A stretch of 64,000 nucleotides of DNA from the NCBI GenBank assembly GCA_964604165.1, contig CAZRYF010000017.1, positions 1 to 64,000 of the forward strand, in the 5' to 3' direction. The notes below the pieces were generated by a model. The model was not told the origin of the DNA. It did not search any database and saw only the letters and a list, made by a program, of their open reading frames with translations. The position numbers and the translations under genes are program-made. The stretch is from JAYZDK01 sp964604165 (GTDB taxonomy: Bacteria > Myxococcota_A > UBA796 > CAJQPC01). Shown in pieces: positions 44,604 to 52,772 of this stretch. Every line of letters begins with the position of its first letter. The stretch's first letter is position 1.

Positions 44604-46902
44604 TCTCCAGCACGGCTTCGGAGCCGCGCACCTCCACGCTGTCCACCACCAACCGGCCCTCCTCGCCCTTTGGCTTGTGCCACACAATGCGCCTGGGCCT
44701 CTCTCGCCAACGTCCCACCAAGCGCACAACCCCTCCTTCTGCCTGCAGGTCCACGGCCCCAAAGCGGGTCGGCACGTTCTCAAGAAGGGTAGACCGGTCC
44801 CACCACCGGCGATCCGTGCCCCGAAACAGGTGCAAAACACCTCCTTCCTCACAGAGAACGAGCGACCGGCACAGGCTCACAAAGTCTGCGGCTGCCCAGC
44901 CAGAGTCGCCATCTCCCATGACGCCCCCCCTCTTCGGATGAAAGGCCTCAGGCCAGCATCCCGTCGGGGTGGCGTGCTCCGCCAGGTAGTCCAATTGGGT
45001 GACAGCCTTGGTATCACCATCCAAGAGCCTCGCCTGGGCCAGGTGGCAAGTGAGGTAGGCATTGACACCCGAGTGGACCACGTCGTGAAAGAGGCCCTCC
45101 TCGTGCATGCAGTGATCCAAAAGCCAACGCACTGTCTGCCGCATGGCAGGCTCTCCCGCCCCCAACAGACCCAGGGGCCAGACCGCAGCCAGCACAGACA
45201 CCGCAGCCGAGTCCATAGATCGACCCGGCGCTGCCGGCACGGGCCCCTCCCCCATGCGAGTTCTAAGACGCTCCAGCACAACCCCATGAACCCCCATGAA
45301 TTCCCGGGCATCTCGGCGCTTACCCAGGCGCTCCGCCGCCTCTGCCGCATCCCGCAGGCCCGCACAGCACCACAAGGCATCCCAGTAGTACCGGTCTGCC
45401 GGCCCCAGGTGTTCGGCAGACCATCCCGCCGGCATCATTCCATCGCTCTGCACCCGAGCGATCCAACGTGCAGCCCGGGAAACGGATGGATACATCCGTC
45501 GCAAGAATGAAACATTTCCGGTCAAACGGAATGTATCAAGAATACTCCAAACGGCTTGCCCGGTACCATCCCACTCTCCCCCCTGGGAGAGCCAGGCACC
45601 GGATCGTTCCTGGCGAGCCACCCATCCCTGCTGGATCTGAGCCGTGCGTCGCACATGACCGAGCCGTGACAAGGCCGCCAACATGTACGCGGCGTCCCGG
45701 TACCAGAAGTCGTGGTAGGTGGAGGGACCTGGGGTGATGAGATCGTCATCACAAAGGGCCAAGAGGGTCGTAACACAAGAATCAAAGAGCCGAGAGTGGA
45801 CCGGAACCTCAACCCTCGCCCCCGCACGCACAATTCCCTCCCAATCCGCCTTGGCGCCCGCGACCATTCTGGACGCGGAGGATCGCCGCAGCGCATCGCC
45901 CAACGAGGCCTCCCTGGCTGCGTATACCGTCCGTTTGAAGGTCTCCTTTGGTGACAAGGTGGCCCGATAGATTTCGCAGCCCGTGGCCAGGCCCGCTTCG
46001 CAATTCACCGCGTCACGCCCCTCCCCCAGAGAGGGCCGCTGACCCGCATCCCGAAGCATTCCACCCACCATGGAGTAGGCCTCCCCACTCTTCCAGTTTG
46101 CCAGGCAGTGTGAGTCGGAAGGGTGGGGGAAAAACAGAAACGGCTTTCCATTGACCCACCACCAGCCATCATTCTTTCGGGCCATGTCAAAAACCGGCGC
46201 AATCCCCTCCGGATTGGCGGGACGAATGGAAAAAGCGAGACGCACGGGACGCGGTGCCGGCGCCAGGAGACGCGCTCGGGCTGTGATGCCAAAGACCTGT
46301 TCTCCGTCCACAACGGTGGGAAAGACATCGACTTCCACCTCGATTTCATTTCGCTGGGCCGTGGTTCGCACCATGGGATAGTTCCCGAGGCGCTCCTGGG
46401 AGAGCAGCAACCCAGAGTCCGTTCCCCAACCCGGAAGTGGTCCCAGGGTGTACATCCTCCGGGAGTCCCCGACCCATACTGCAATGGAGGGTCCGTCACG
46501 CCACGGGGTCACCCACCCACCGGGGTCCACGATGGCTTCATCCTTCCATCCCGGCAGTCCCACGGTGGTCCAATTCCGATAGGAGAGGTTCATGTGAACT
46601 GGCAGAAGAGAACGGGGAAGAAACCCGTGATCCTCTGGGTCCAGCTGTCGCACAAAAGCATAGGGCCAAGGCCGCTCTCTACCGACCGACAAGACCCGGG
46701 CGGTGAGAACCCCTCGAGAGACCATGCGAGCGCCAAGAGAGAGCAGCTCTGCGGGAACACCGCCTCCCCCCTCGAGACCTCGCAAGGCTCGGGTACAAGC
46801 CGCTGAGAACCTGGCATCGGTGCCCTGGAAAGCCCGGGCGAAGGCCTTTACCCGCCGGGTCGTCAACAGCCCCTCGGGCCTTTTTCCTACTCCTCTCGCC
46901 AC
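44596..46902 (-). CDS. (Alpha/alpha)6-barrel glycoside-hydrolase-like protein
   Basis: A 768-residue protein without a signal peptide. Its N-terminal half (to about 400) is beta-rich with MNLSYRNWTTVGLPG and RLAFSIRPANPEG, like the sandwich domain of GH15/GH63-type enzymes. The C-terminal half is an (alpha/alpha)6 barrel with TYHDFWYRDAAYMLAAL, GGEWDGTGQAVWS and RYYWDALWCCAGLRDA, which carry acids in catalytic-looking places. Substrate may be a storage or cell-wall glucan. Start GTG 46902 has GGAG at 6 bases and overlaps glpD by 16 bases; TTG 46866 is another choice. Last gene of the enoyl-CoA hydratase operon. Convergent with the paralogue at 44603. Confidence 0.75.
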   Translation of the reverse strand: MARGVGKRPEGLLTTRRVKAFARAFQGTDARFSAACTRALRGLEGGGGVPAELLSLGARMVSRGVLTARVLSVGRERPWPYAFVRQLDPEDHGFLPRSLLPVHMNLSYRNWTTVGLPGWKDEAIVDPGGWVTPWRDGPSIAVWVGDSRRMYTLGPLPGWGTDSGLLLSQERLGNYPMVRTTAQRNEIEVEVDVFPTVVDGEQVFGITARARLLAPAPRPVRLAFSIRPANPEGIAPVFDMARKNDGWWWVNGKPFLFFPHPSDSHCLANWKSGEAYSMVGGMLRDAGQRPSLGEGRDAVNCEAGLATGCEIYRATLSPKETFKRTVYAAREASLGDALRRSSASRMVAGAKADWEGIVRAGARVEVPVHSRLFDSCVTTLLALCDDDLITPGPSTYHDFWYRDAAYMLAALSRLGHVRRTAQIQQGWVARQERSGAWLSQGGEWDGTGQAVWSILDTFRLTGNVSFLRRMYPSVSRAARWIARVQSDGMMPAGWSAEHLGPADRYYWDALWCCAGLRDAAEAAERLGKRRDAREFMGVHGVVLERLRTRMGEGPVPAAPGRSMDSAAVSVLAAVWPLGLLGAGEPAMRQTVRWLLDHCMHEEGLFHDVVHSGVNAYLTCHLAQARLLDGDTKAVTQLDYLAEHATPTGCWPEAFHPKRGGVMGDGDSGWAAADFVSLCRSLVLCEEGGVLHLFRGTDRRWWDRSTLLENVPTRFGAVDLQAEGGVVRLVGRWRERPRRIVWHKPKGEEGRLVVDSVEVRGSEAVLEIT

Positions 46903-48536
46903 CTGCGGCTCCGCGCTACTTCTGCCCTGTAAGCAGACAATTCTTCCTCTCGGCGGGCATCGCTCCAACCCAAAAGGGCCTGCATACGCTCCGCGATTCG
47001 AGGGGCCACATCCAGGCCCTGGTTACCGTCTCGAAAATAGAGTTGGGTGCGTCGCACCATCAGGTCTTCAAGAGTCTGTGCCATCTCTTCCTCTATCGCC
47101 CAATCCACAATGCCAAGCACTTCTGGCCGTCCATCCACAAGGGGTGTCCCTCCGTCCTCCGAGAGGGAGGCGGCAATGTCAATGCCCCGGGTGCCATAGC
47201 GCCGGGCCAGGTGCAGCGCAGCCTCGGGAGAGATGCCATGAGTCGCCCCGGCTCGGACCTTCTCCGCCACCGCCTCCAGGTCGCCATTCAAGGGCCAGCC
47301 CACTGCACCGGGCAGCGGTTCCTGGTCCGTCTTTGAAGGCGCCAGGTCTCCCTTGCCATTGTCCATAAGCTGCACAGCCTTCTCCACCACCTCCTCTGCC
47401 ATGAGCCGGTAGGTCGTGAGCTTGCCCCCCGCGATGGTCAGCAATCCGTTCTCATCCACAAATAGCTCGTGTTCTCTCGACACAGACGATTCCATGCGTG
47501 CGTCCGTGTCCTGAATCAACGGGCGCAAACCCGCCCACGTCGCAATGACATCGGCTCGCTCAAGCCCTGCCTCTGGAAAGTAATGGGCACATGCAGCCAG
47601 CAGGTAGTCCACGTCCTCACCCGTGGCCGCCACACTCTTGGGATCCCCGTTGAAGTCGGTGTCGGTGGTTCCGATGTAGCTCTGATCTCCCCAGGGAATC
47701 GCAAAGAGTAGCCGCTTGTCCGCTGGATGGTTGCAGACCACCGCATGGCGGACCGGAAGCCGATCCGCATCCACCACGATGTGGACACCCTTGGTGGGGC
47801 GCAACAAGTCGCTGGATTCTGCCGAGAGGGCACGCACCTTGTCCGTCCAGGGGCCCGTGGCATTCACCACCACCTTGGCCTGCACGTCCAGGGACTCCCC
47901 AGAAAGTGCATCTCGAACGCGCACCCCATTCACCCGTCCCTGGTCACTCTTGAAGAGCGACTCCACCCGAGCATGGTTCAACACTGTCGCGCCCGCATGT
48001 ATGGCGTCCAGCGCCGTCTCCAGGGTGAGCCGTGCGTCATCAGTGGCTGCATCGTAGTAGAGGGGCGCACCCTTCAGGCCATCGCAAGCAAGAATAGGCT
48101 CCTCTTCCTTCACCTGGCGTACCCGCAGGTTTCTGTGGAGCTTTGGGCTCCGAAAGAGGGAGAGCCCCTCGTAAACCCAGAGACCCGCCTTCACAAACCC
48201 CAAGCTGTGGGGGCCATTGGCGTAGACCGGAAACAGGAAAGCCTGCGCCCGAACCAAGTGAGGCGCAATGCGCATCAGCGTCTGTCGTTCCGTCACCGCC
48301 TCGTGGACCAATGAAAACTCCCACTGCTCCAGGTACCGCAACCCCCCATGAATGAGCTTGGAACTGCGCGAGGAGGTGCCCGATGCAAGATCGTTGGCTT
48401 CAATCAATGCGCAGCGAAGCCCCCTTCGGGCGGCATCCCGGATCACACCACAACCGGTGATGCCTCCCCCCACCACCACCAGGTCGAAGGCTTCCTGTCC
48501 CAAGCGGGAGACCATTGCATCGCGAGAGGGGATCAT
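46887..48536 (-). CDS. glpD: Aerobic glycerol-3-phosphate dehydrogenase
   Basis: A 549-residue flavoprotein that oxidises glycerol 3-phosphate to dihydroxyacetone phosphate at the membrane and feeds electrons to quinone. The FAD motif FDLVVVGGGITGCGVIRDA is at residues 17-35. Family blocks SSKLIHGGLRYLEQ, GTTDTDFNGDP, WAGLRPLI, TIAGGKLTTYRLMAEE and the C-terminal domain with RTQLYFRD are all present. ATG 48536 overlaps the upstream lipoprotein stop (ATGA). No glpK or glpF is adjacent, so its place in an operon with lipoproteins and a glycoside hydrolase is unusual. Confidence 0.93.
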   Translation of the reverse strand: MIPSRDAMVSRLGQEAFDLVVVGGGITGCGVIRDAARRGLRCALIEANDLASGTSSRSSKLIHGGLRYLEQWEFSLVHEAVTERQTLMRIAPHLVRAQAFLFPVYANGPHSLGFVKAGLWVYEGLSLFRSPKLHRNLRVRQVKEEEPILACDGLKGAPLYYDAATDDARLTLETALDAIHAGATVLNHARVESLFKSDQGRVNGVRVRDALSGESLDVQAKVVVNATGPWTDKVRALSAESSDLLRPTKGVHIVVDADRLPVRHAVVCNHPADKRLLFAIPWGDQSYIGTTDTDFNGDPKSVAATGEDVDYLLAACAHYFPEAGLERADVIATWAGLRPLIQDTDARMESSVSREHELFVDENGLLTIAGGKLTTYRLMAEEVVEKAVQLMDNGKGDLAPSKTDQEPLPGAVGWPLNGDLEAVAEKVRAGATHGISPEAALHLARRYGTRGIDIAASLSEDGGTPLVDGRPEVLGIVDWAIEEEMAQTLEDLMVRRTQLYFRDGNQGLDVAPRIAERMQALLGWSDARREEELSAYRAEVARSRRWREE

Positions 48537-49666
48537 TCTTCCAGCGCTTCCATCCAGCCAGGGAGCTTGGCACTTGCGACCAAAGCCTGCCAGACCAGGT
48601 CCTTGAGAATGGTCTCGTCTCCTTCCAGCATTTCCTGAACTCTTGGATTATCTTGTCCCACAAGCTGTGCATAGAGATGCGCTGCGGTCCATCGCACGCG
48701 ATCCCGAGAGTCCTCCAGAAACTCCACCAATGCTTGGGGAGGGGCCTTTTCCAAACAGAAGATCGCATGGAGGACGGCCACATCCAGGTCATCACCGTCC
48801 GTGACCCCCACAAGGCGCCTCCCGCCCCCCCAGGTGCCTGTGCGATTCAGGTGACTTGTGCCCTGTGCCTGTGCGGGAGCACTGTACCGAACCGAGCGAC
48901 TTCCCCGGCGAATTGGGCTGCCCTCTGCGGGGCGTTGAGCCCCTTCCCAGATGCGGCGCACTTCCGAGGCCACCCGGTCTGCGGGCTGGCCACCTTTCGC
49001 TGCCACCAACCGCACGGCTTCCAGAGCAAAGGCTGTGCGGGCAGGGGCTGCATGGGCGCCGGTTGCAGATCGAGCCAGAGATGGATCCGCAAGGCCCGAC
49101 CCGAAATACACATTGAACCAGGCTGCCGCAATCAGCTGGTCCATGGCCTCCTCTTGAAGATCCTCCCTCAGTCCCGAAGAGGCGAGACGAACCTCGTCCT
49201 CGAAAGCCATCAAAAGCCCGAATGCTTCCTCTGAGCCCGGGCCGATGAAGCCCTCCCCCTCTCCTTCCCCCCCATCAATGTACACGCGAACACGGGCTTC
49301 CCATCGGGGATATCGCCAGGCAGTCTGGATCACGCAATCCGAAGCAAAGTCGCCTGCCTTGGCGCAGTGTCGCAGCGCCACCTGGACACGTCCAACCCGC
49401 CCCAGCTCTTCGGCCACCCTGAAGTGGCACTCATCCCTCCACAATGAATCTCGGACCGCCCCGCAGGCCAGCCCCGCCGCATCGACATCACCGCTGGCAG
49501 CCGACTCAATGGCTCGCACCACCCGACACGTGGTGGCCATCTCCGTAAACAATGCCTGGTCACAGTCGGCCAGGGCGGTGGCATCGTCCACGAGCGCGTG
49601 CTTTGCGAATGGCTCGGCTTCCTCGTCCCCACAGGCAAGCAACCAGAGAGAGAGAACTCCGATCAT
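48533..49666 (-). CDS. Lipoprotein in the glpD operon, helical, unknown function
   Basis: A 377-residue lipoprotein: MIGVLSLWLLAC has a very short signal with lipobox and Cys12. The mature part is helical and Cys-containing. One region (ATTCRVVRAIESAASGDVDAA to ECHFRVAEELGRV) repeats as short antiparallel helices, like Sel1/TPR folds. The C-terminal part resembles HEAT repeats (VEFLEDSRDRVRWTAAHLYAQL). It overlaps glpD at the 3' end and the next lipoprotein at the 5' end (ATGA in each case). No known family. It probably scaffolds other envelope proteins, which is inference. Confidence 0.72.
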   Translation of the reverse strand: MIGVLSLWLLACGDEEAEPFAKHALVDDATALADCDQALFTEMATTCRVVRAIESAASGDVDAAGLACGAVRDSLWRDECHFRVAEELGRVGRVQVALRHCAKAGDFASDCVIQTAWRYPRWEARVRVYIDGGEGEGEGFIGPGSEEAFGLLMAFEDEVRLASSGLREDLQEEAMDQLIAAAWFNVYFGSGLADPSLARSATGAHAAPARTAFALEAVRLVAAKGGQPADRVASEVRRIWEGAQRPAEGSPIRRGSRSVRYSAPAQAQGTSHLNRTGTWGGGRRLVGVTDGDDLDVAVLHAIFCLEKAPPQALVEFLEDSRDRVRWTAAHLYAQLVGQDNPRVQEMLEGDETILKDLVWQALVASAKLPGWMEALEE

Positions 49667-49980
49667 GGGCCCGCCTCGGATCGCAGGTGTTTTCTGCCCA
49701 AGAGCCTGGAACAGCGACTCTTCACCGCCGTGGTCTCCAGCCCTTCATCGCAGAGCCAACCAAGCCGGACAGGGTCCCGTACCGCAAGTCGCAGCCGCAG
49801 CAAGTCACGAGAGTGCTCGCTTGAGAGTGCATCAATCGCTTCCTGGAGCGCCTCTCGTTCGTCTCCCAATGCAACAGCTTTCTGGTACCGGCAATCCTCA
49901 ACGGCCACCGGCTCGCTCAGATCGTCACAACCACCGAGCCCAGCCTCGCCCGCACAGCCCCAGAGGAAAAACAAAAGCAT
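49663..49980 (-). CDS. Small lipoprotein, unknown function
   Basis: A 105-residue lipoprotein starting MLLFFLWGC, with the lipobox Cys at position 9. The mature part has six Cys-flanked helical turns (GGCDDLSEPVAVEDC, DEREALQEAIDALS, SRCSRLLGRKH). The ATG 49980 shares one base with the enoyl-CoA hydratase stop (TGATG), and its own stop overlaps the next lipoprotein start. Signal is unusually short, so lipid modification should be checked. Position and build suggest it works with the larger lipoprotein next to it. Confidence 0.65.
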   Translation of the reverse strand: MLLFFLWGCAGEAGLGGCDDLSEPVAVEDCRYQKAVALGDEREALQEAIDALSSEHSRDLLRLRLAVRDPVRLGWLCDEGLETTAVKSRCSRLLGRKHLRSEAGP

Positions 49981-50801
49981 CAAGGCTCGAAACGCTCCAT
50001 GGCACCCCAGGGAACCGACTCCCCCTTTCGGATGGCATCGAAGTGTGCCCGACCCAGGGCTGCGTCTCCGGAGTCCAGACAGTGCTCATAAGCACGCGCT
50101 TCCAGCTCCATTCGATCCTCCTGGGAACGTCCAACTGCCCCCAGGCAAGCCTGCTTGAAAGCGGCCACCGCGGTGGGGCTGTTTCGGGCCACGCGGCCGG
50201 CAATCTCCAGTCCGCGGACGAGGCCCGCGTCCACGTCGTCAGCAACCTCCTGCACAAGGCCTATTCTCACGGCTTCCTCCGCCGAGATGAGCTCCCCGGT
50301 CATGCCCAGGCGCAAGGCCTGGGGTACCCCGATCAAGCTCCATAGATTTGCGCTCCCCCCGGCACCGGGGAGAATCCCCAGCCCGGTCTCCGGCAAACCA
50401 AAGCGGGCCAAAGGGGTGGCAATCCTGTAGTCGGCGGTGATCAGGAATTCCGTACCCCACCCCAGCGCGACCCCGTGCACCACCGCCACGTGAAAGAGGG
50501 GAAGATTGCGAAACCGTGCCATGACCCTGCGCTGATTCCGAACATGGGCCGCCACCCGGTCCCGGTCCCAGCCAGTCCGTTCGGTCACATTGGCCCCCGC
50601 AATGAAGATAGGAGTGCCCCGAGAGGACAGGCGCCTTGACCAGGTCACCAGGGCCCGCGTGCCGTCCTGTTCCAGCTCCTGGGCCAGTTCATCGAAGGCA
50701 GCCACCTGTTCGGATCCCATCTCGTTGGCCTTGCCGTGATGAAACTCCAGCAGCGCGATGTCGCCCTGTCGTTCCAGCTGCCAGGACTGTGATTCAGACA
50801 C
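49980..50801 (-). CDS. Enoyl-CoA hydratase/isomerase family protein
   Basis: A 273-residue crotonase. The oxyanion-hole segments IFIAGANVTE and VVHGVALGWGTEFLITADYR and the Glu-bearing FGLPETGLGILPGAGGS are in place, with SAEEAVRIGLV and FKQACLGAV downstream, as expected for hydratases that act on acyl-CoA. It probably adds water to or isomerises a 2-enoyl-CoA in the cytoplasm. GTG 50801 follows GGAGGTTCCC. It is the first gene of the minus-strand five-gene operon and is divergent from the polyketide-synthase operon, 101 bases apart. A link between the two, such as supplying or trimming acyl chains, is inference. Confidence 0.85.
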   Translation of the reverse strand: MSESQSWQLERQGDIALLEFHHGKANEMGSEQVAAFDELAQELEQDGTRALVTWSRRLSSRGTPIFIAGANVTERTGWDRDRVAAHVRNQRRVMARFRNLPLFHVAVVHGVALGWGTEFLITADYRIATPLARFGLPETGLGILPGAGGSANLWSLIGVPQALRLGMTGELISAEEAVRIGLVQEVADDVDAGLVRGLEIAGRVARNSPTAVAAFKQACLGAVGRSQEDRMELEARAYEHCLDSGDAALGRAHFDAIRKGESVPWGAMERFEP

Positions 50802-50902
50802 CGGGAACCTCCAAGGCGCCTCTATCCCGAGTCTGGGCACCTGTCCGGGCCCCGACGCGCCTCCATCTTTGGCATACTCCCGGAACCCAATCGGAGCCTT
50901 GC

Positions 50903-51961
50903 GTGCGAATCGCTTCCGTCGGCAGAGCCTTGCCCCCCCATTTCTACGATCAAGAGACGCTGATCGCTGCATTTCGTGCCCATTGGGGCCAGCGCCACCA
51001 CAACATGGATCGGCTGGAGGCCCTGCATCGCAACGTCTTGGTGGGGGGCCGAAACCTGGCCCTTCCCTTAGGAGAATACCCGGGACTGGACTCCTTTGGC
51101 GCCGCCAATGATGCCTGGATTCGAGTGGCGCTCGAGGTCGGAGCCCATGCACTCCTGGCCGCACTAAAGCCCATCGACATGTCCCCAGAGAGTGTCGATG
51201 CGCTCCTCTTCGTCAGCGTGACCGGCCTGGCCACACCCTCCATCGATGCACGACTGATCAACCGAGTCGGCCTCTCCCGCCACATCCGACGCATGCCCCT
51301 GTTTGGGTTGGGGTGTGTGGCGGGGGCCGCTGGAATCTCTAGGGCTTCGGAACAGGTCCGTGCCCGGCCCGAAAGCGCTGCGGTTCTTCTCTCCGTAGAG
51401 TTGTGCTCCCTGACCCTCCAACGAGATGACCTCTCAGTCCCCAACCTGATCTCCTCGGGCCTCTTTGGAGACGGTGCAGCCGCCGTGGTCCTTGTGGGGG
51501 AGAAACACCCCCTGTCGGCCCATGCGGGCCCTCGCATTGTGGACACCCGTTCAATTTTCTACCCGGACACGGAAGAGGTGATGGGTTGGGACATTTCCGA
51601 GACCGGTTTCAAGGTGGTCTTGTCCGCTGAGGTACCCAGAATCGCCGGAGAGGTCCTGCCCCGGGATGTAGAGGCCTTTTTGGCGGACCATAGCCTGGAC
51701 ACGGGCGACATCCATCGGTGGATCTGCCACCCGGGTGGCCCCAAGGTGCTAGAGGCGCTGCAGCGGGGACTGGACTTGCCGGACAGCGCGTTGGATTTGA
51801 CGTGGAAGAGCCTGCGAGAAGTGGGAAACCTGTCCTCCGCCTCAGTGCTCATGGTCCTGCAGGACACCCTGGCCCAGCCGCCCCCCCCTCCAGGAAGCCA
51901 CGGGTTGCTCCTGGCCATGGGGCCCGGTTTCTGTTCCGAGCTTGTCTTGTTGCAATGGTGA
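50903..51961 (+). CDS. Type III polyketide synthase
   Basis: A 352-residue chalcone-synthase-family enzyme that would extend an acyl starter with malonyl-CoA and cyclise it to an alkylpyrone or alkylresorcinol. The catalytic Cys138 lies in LFGLGCVAGAAG. The His is in WICHPGGPKVLEAL and Asn in EVGNLSSASVLMVL, so the Cys-His-Asn triad is complete. The N-terminus VRIASVGRALPPHFYDQETL is like bacterial alkylpyrone synthases of the PKS11/PKS18 type. GTG 50903 follows GGAGCCTTGC. First gene of a four-gene overlapped operon with ICMT, carrier protein and acyl-AMP ligase. Product not determined by sequence. Confidence 0.9.
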   Translation: MRIASVGRALPPHFYDQETLIAAFRAHWGQRHHNMDRLEALHRNVLVGGRNLALPLGEYPGLDSFGAANDAWIRVALEVGAHALLAALKPIDMSPESVDALLFVSVTGLATPSIDARLINRVGLSRHIRRMPLFGLGCVAGAAGISRASEQVRARPESAAVLLSVELCSLTLQRDDLSVPNLISSGLFGDGAAAVVLVGEKHPLSAHAGPRIVDTRSIFYPDTEEVMGWDISETGFKVVLSAEVPRIAGEVLPRDVEAFLADHSLDTGDIHRWICHPGGPKVLEALQRGLDLPDSALDLTWKSLREVGNLSSASVLMVLQDTLAQPPPPPGSHGLLLAMGPGFCSELVLLQW

Positions 51962-52527
51962 CCTCCCAGGTGGCCTTCGCTGCCGTGCTCGCCTGCGTGG
52001 CCATGGAGCGGTTCGGAGAGCTGCTCCTTTCCCGTCGAAATGCCCGCCTTGCCCTGGAGCAAGGTGGCGTGGAGGTGGGCCAGCGCCACTTTCGCTGGAT
52101 GGTGCTTCTGCACACTTTGGTCTTCCCCTTCGCTCTCGCAGAGGTTCTGCTCCTCGCGCGGCCGTTTGATCCTTTGGCCGGCGGAATCATGGGGGTGGCC
52201 CTGGTGGCTTCCATGGGACTTCGCTACTGGGCGGTGTCTACCCTGGGGCCCGCCTGGAACACCCGGGTGCTGGTGGTGCCTGGGCAACCCGCGATAGAAG
52301 CTGGCCCCTATCGGTGGATTCGCCACCCAAACTACGTGGCGGTCTGCATCGAAATGGCGGCCCTTCCACTGGTTCACGGCGCCTGGATGACGGCTGGGCT
52401 GTTCAGTCTGCTCAATGCCGCCCTGTTGAAGGTTCGAATCCAGACGGAGGAGGCGGCGCTCACGGAGCACTGCGGGTATGGGGAACACATGGAACAACGT
52501 CCACGATTTCTTCCGGAGGGTCCGTGA
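51955..52527 (+). CDS. Isoprenylcysteine-carboxyl-methyltransferase-like protein (ICMT family)
   Basis: A 190-residue integral membrane methyltransferase with about four hydrophobic segments. The C-terminal ICMT/PEMT SAM-binding motif is IEAGPYRWIRHPNYVAVC, followed by helices and a final GYGEHMEQRPRFLP. In bacteria such proteins often sit beside type III polyketide synthases and O-methylate phenolic lipids, for example srsB next to srsA in Streptomyces griseus. ATG 51955 overlaps the synthase stop by seven bases; GTG 51958 is possible. Its stop overlaps the carrier-protein start. The likely job is methyl ether formation on the lipid made by the synthase. Confidence 0.88.
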   Translation: MVTSQVAFAAVLACVAMERFGELLLSRRNARLALEQGGVEVGQRHFRWMVLLHTLVFPFALAEVLLLARPFDPLAGGIMGVALVASMGLRYWAVSTLGPAWNTRVLVVPGQPAIEAGPYRWIRHPNYVAVCIEMAALPLVHGAWMTAGLFSLLNAALLKVRIQTEEAALTEHCGYGEHMEQRPRFLPEGP

Positions 52528-52772
52528 ACCGGGAAAGCATCCTGGAAGGCCTCGTCGCTGTGGCCAGGGAGCACCTGGACCATGAAGGGGGCCTGGAGGT
52601 GTCATCCCCCCTGGTGCAGGTCCTGGAGCTGGACTCGATCCGCTTGTTGACACTGATTGTAGAGGTGGAGAACCACTTCCAGGTCTGCCTCGAAGAGGGG
52701 GATGAACAGGGCCTGGAAACTGCAGGGGACCTGGTGGATCTCATCGGGAGACGTCTTGCAAACGCTCAGTGA
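52524..52772 (+). CDS. Acyl carrier protein
   Basis: An 82-residue carrier protein with the phosphopantetheine attachment serine at position 38 in VLELDSIRLLTL. The four-helix pattern is typical, with acidic helix II (IVEVENHFQVCLEEGD) for partner docking. GTG 52524 overlaps the ICMT stop (GTGA) and follows GGAGGGTCC. Its 3' end is overlapped by the acyl-AMP ligase. Being inside this operon, it very likely carries the acyl chain from the ligase to the synthase. Attachment of the prosthetic group needs a transferase encoded elsewhere. Confidence 0.9.
   Translation: MNRESILEGLVAVAREHLDHEGGLEVSSPLVQVLELDSIRLLTLIVEVENHFQVCLEEGDEQGLETAGDLVDLIGRRLANAQ

Noticed and set aside
50802..50902. Promoter elements between the divergent operons
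   Set aside because: CATACT at 50873 resembles a -10, but no -35 at the right distance; no operator symmetry seen.
52431..52441. GGTTCGAATCC, a tRNA T-loop-like motif
   Set aside because: It lies in the middle of the ICMT coding region, with no acceptor or anticodon stem around it.
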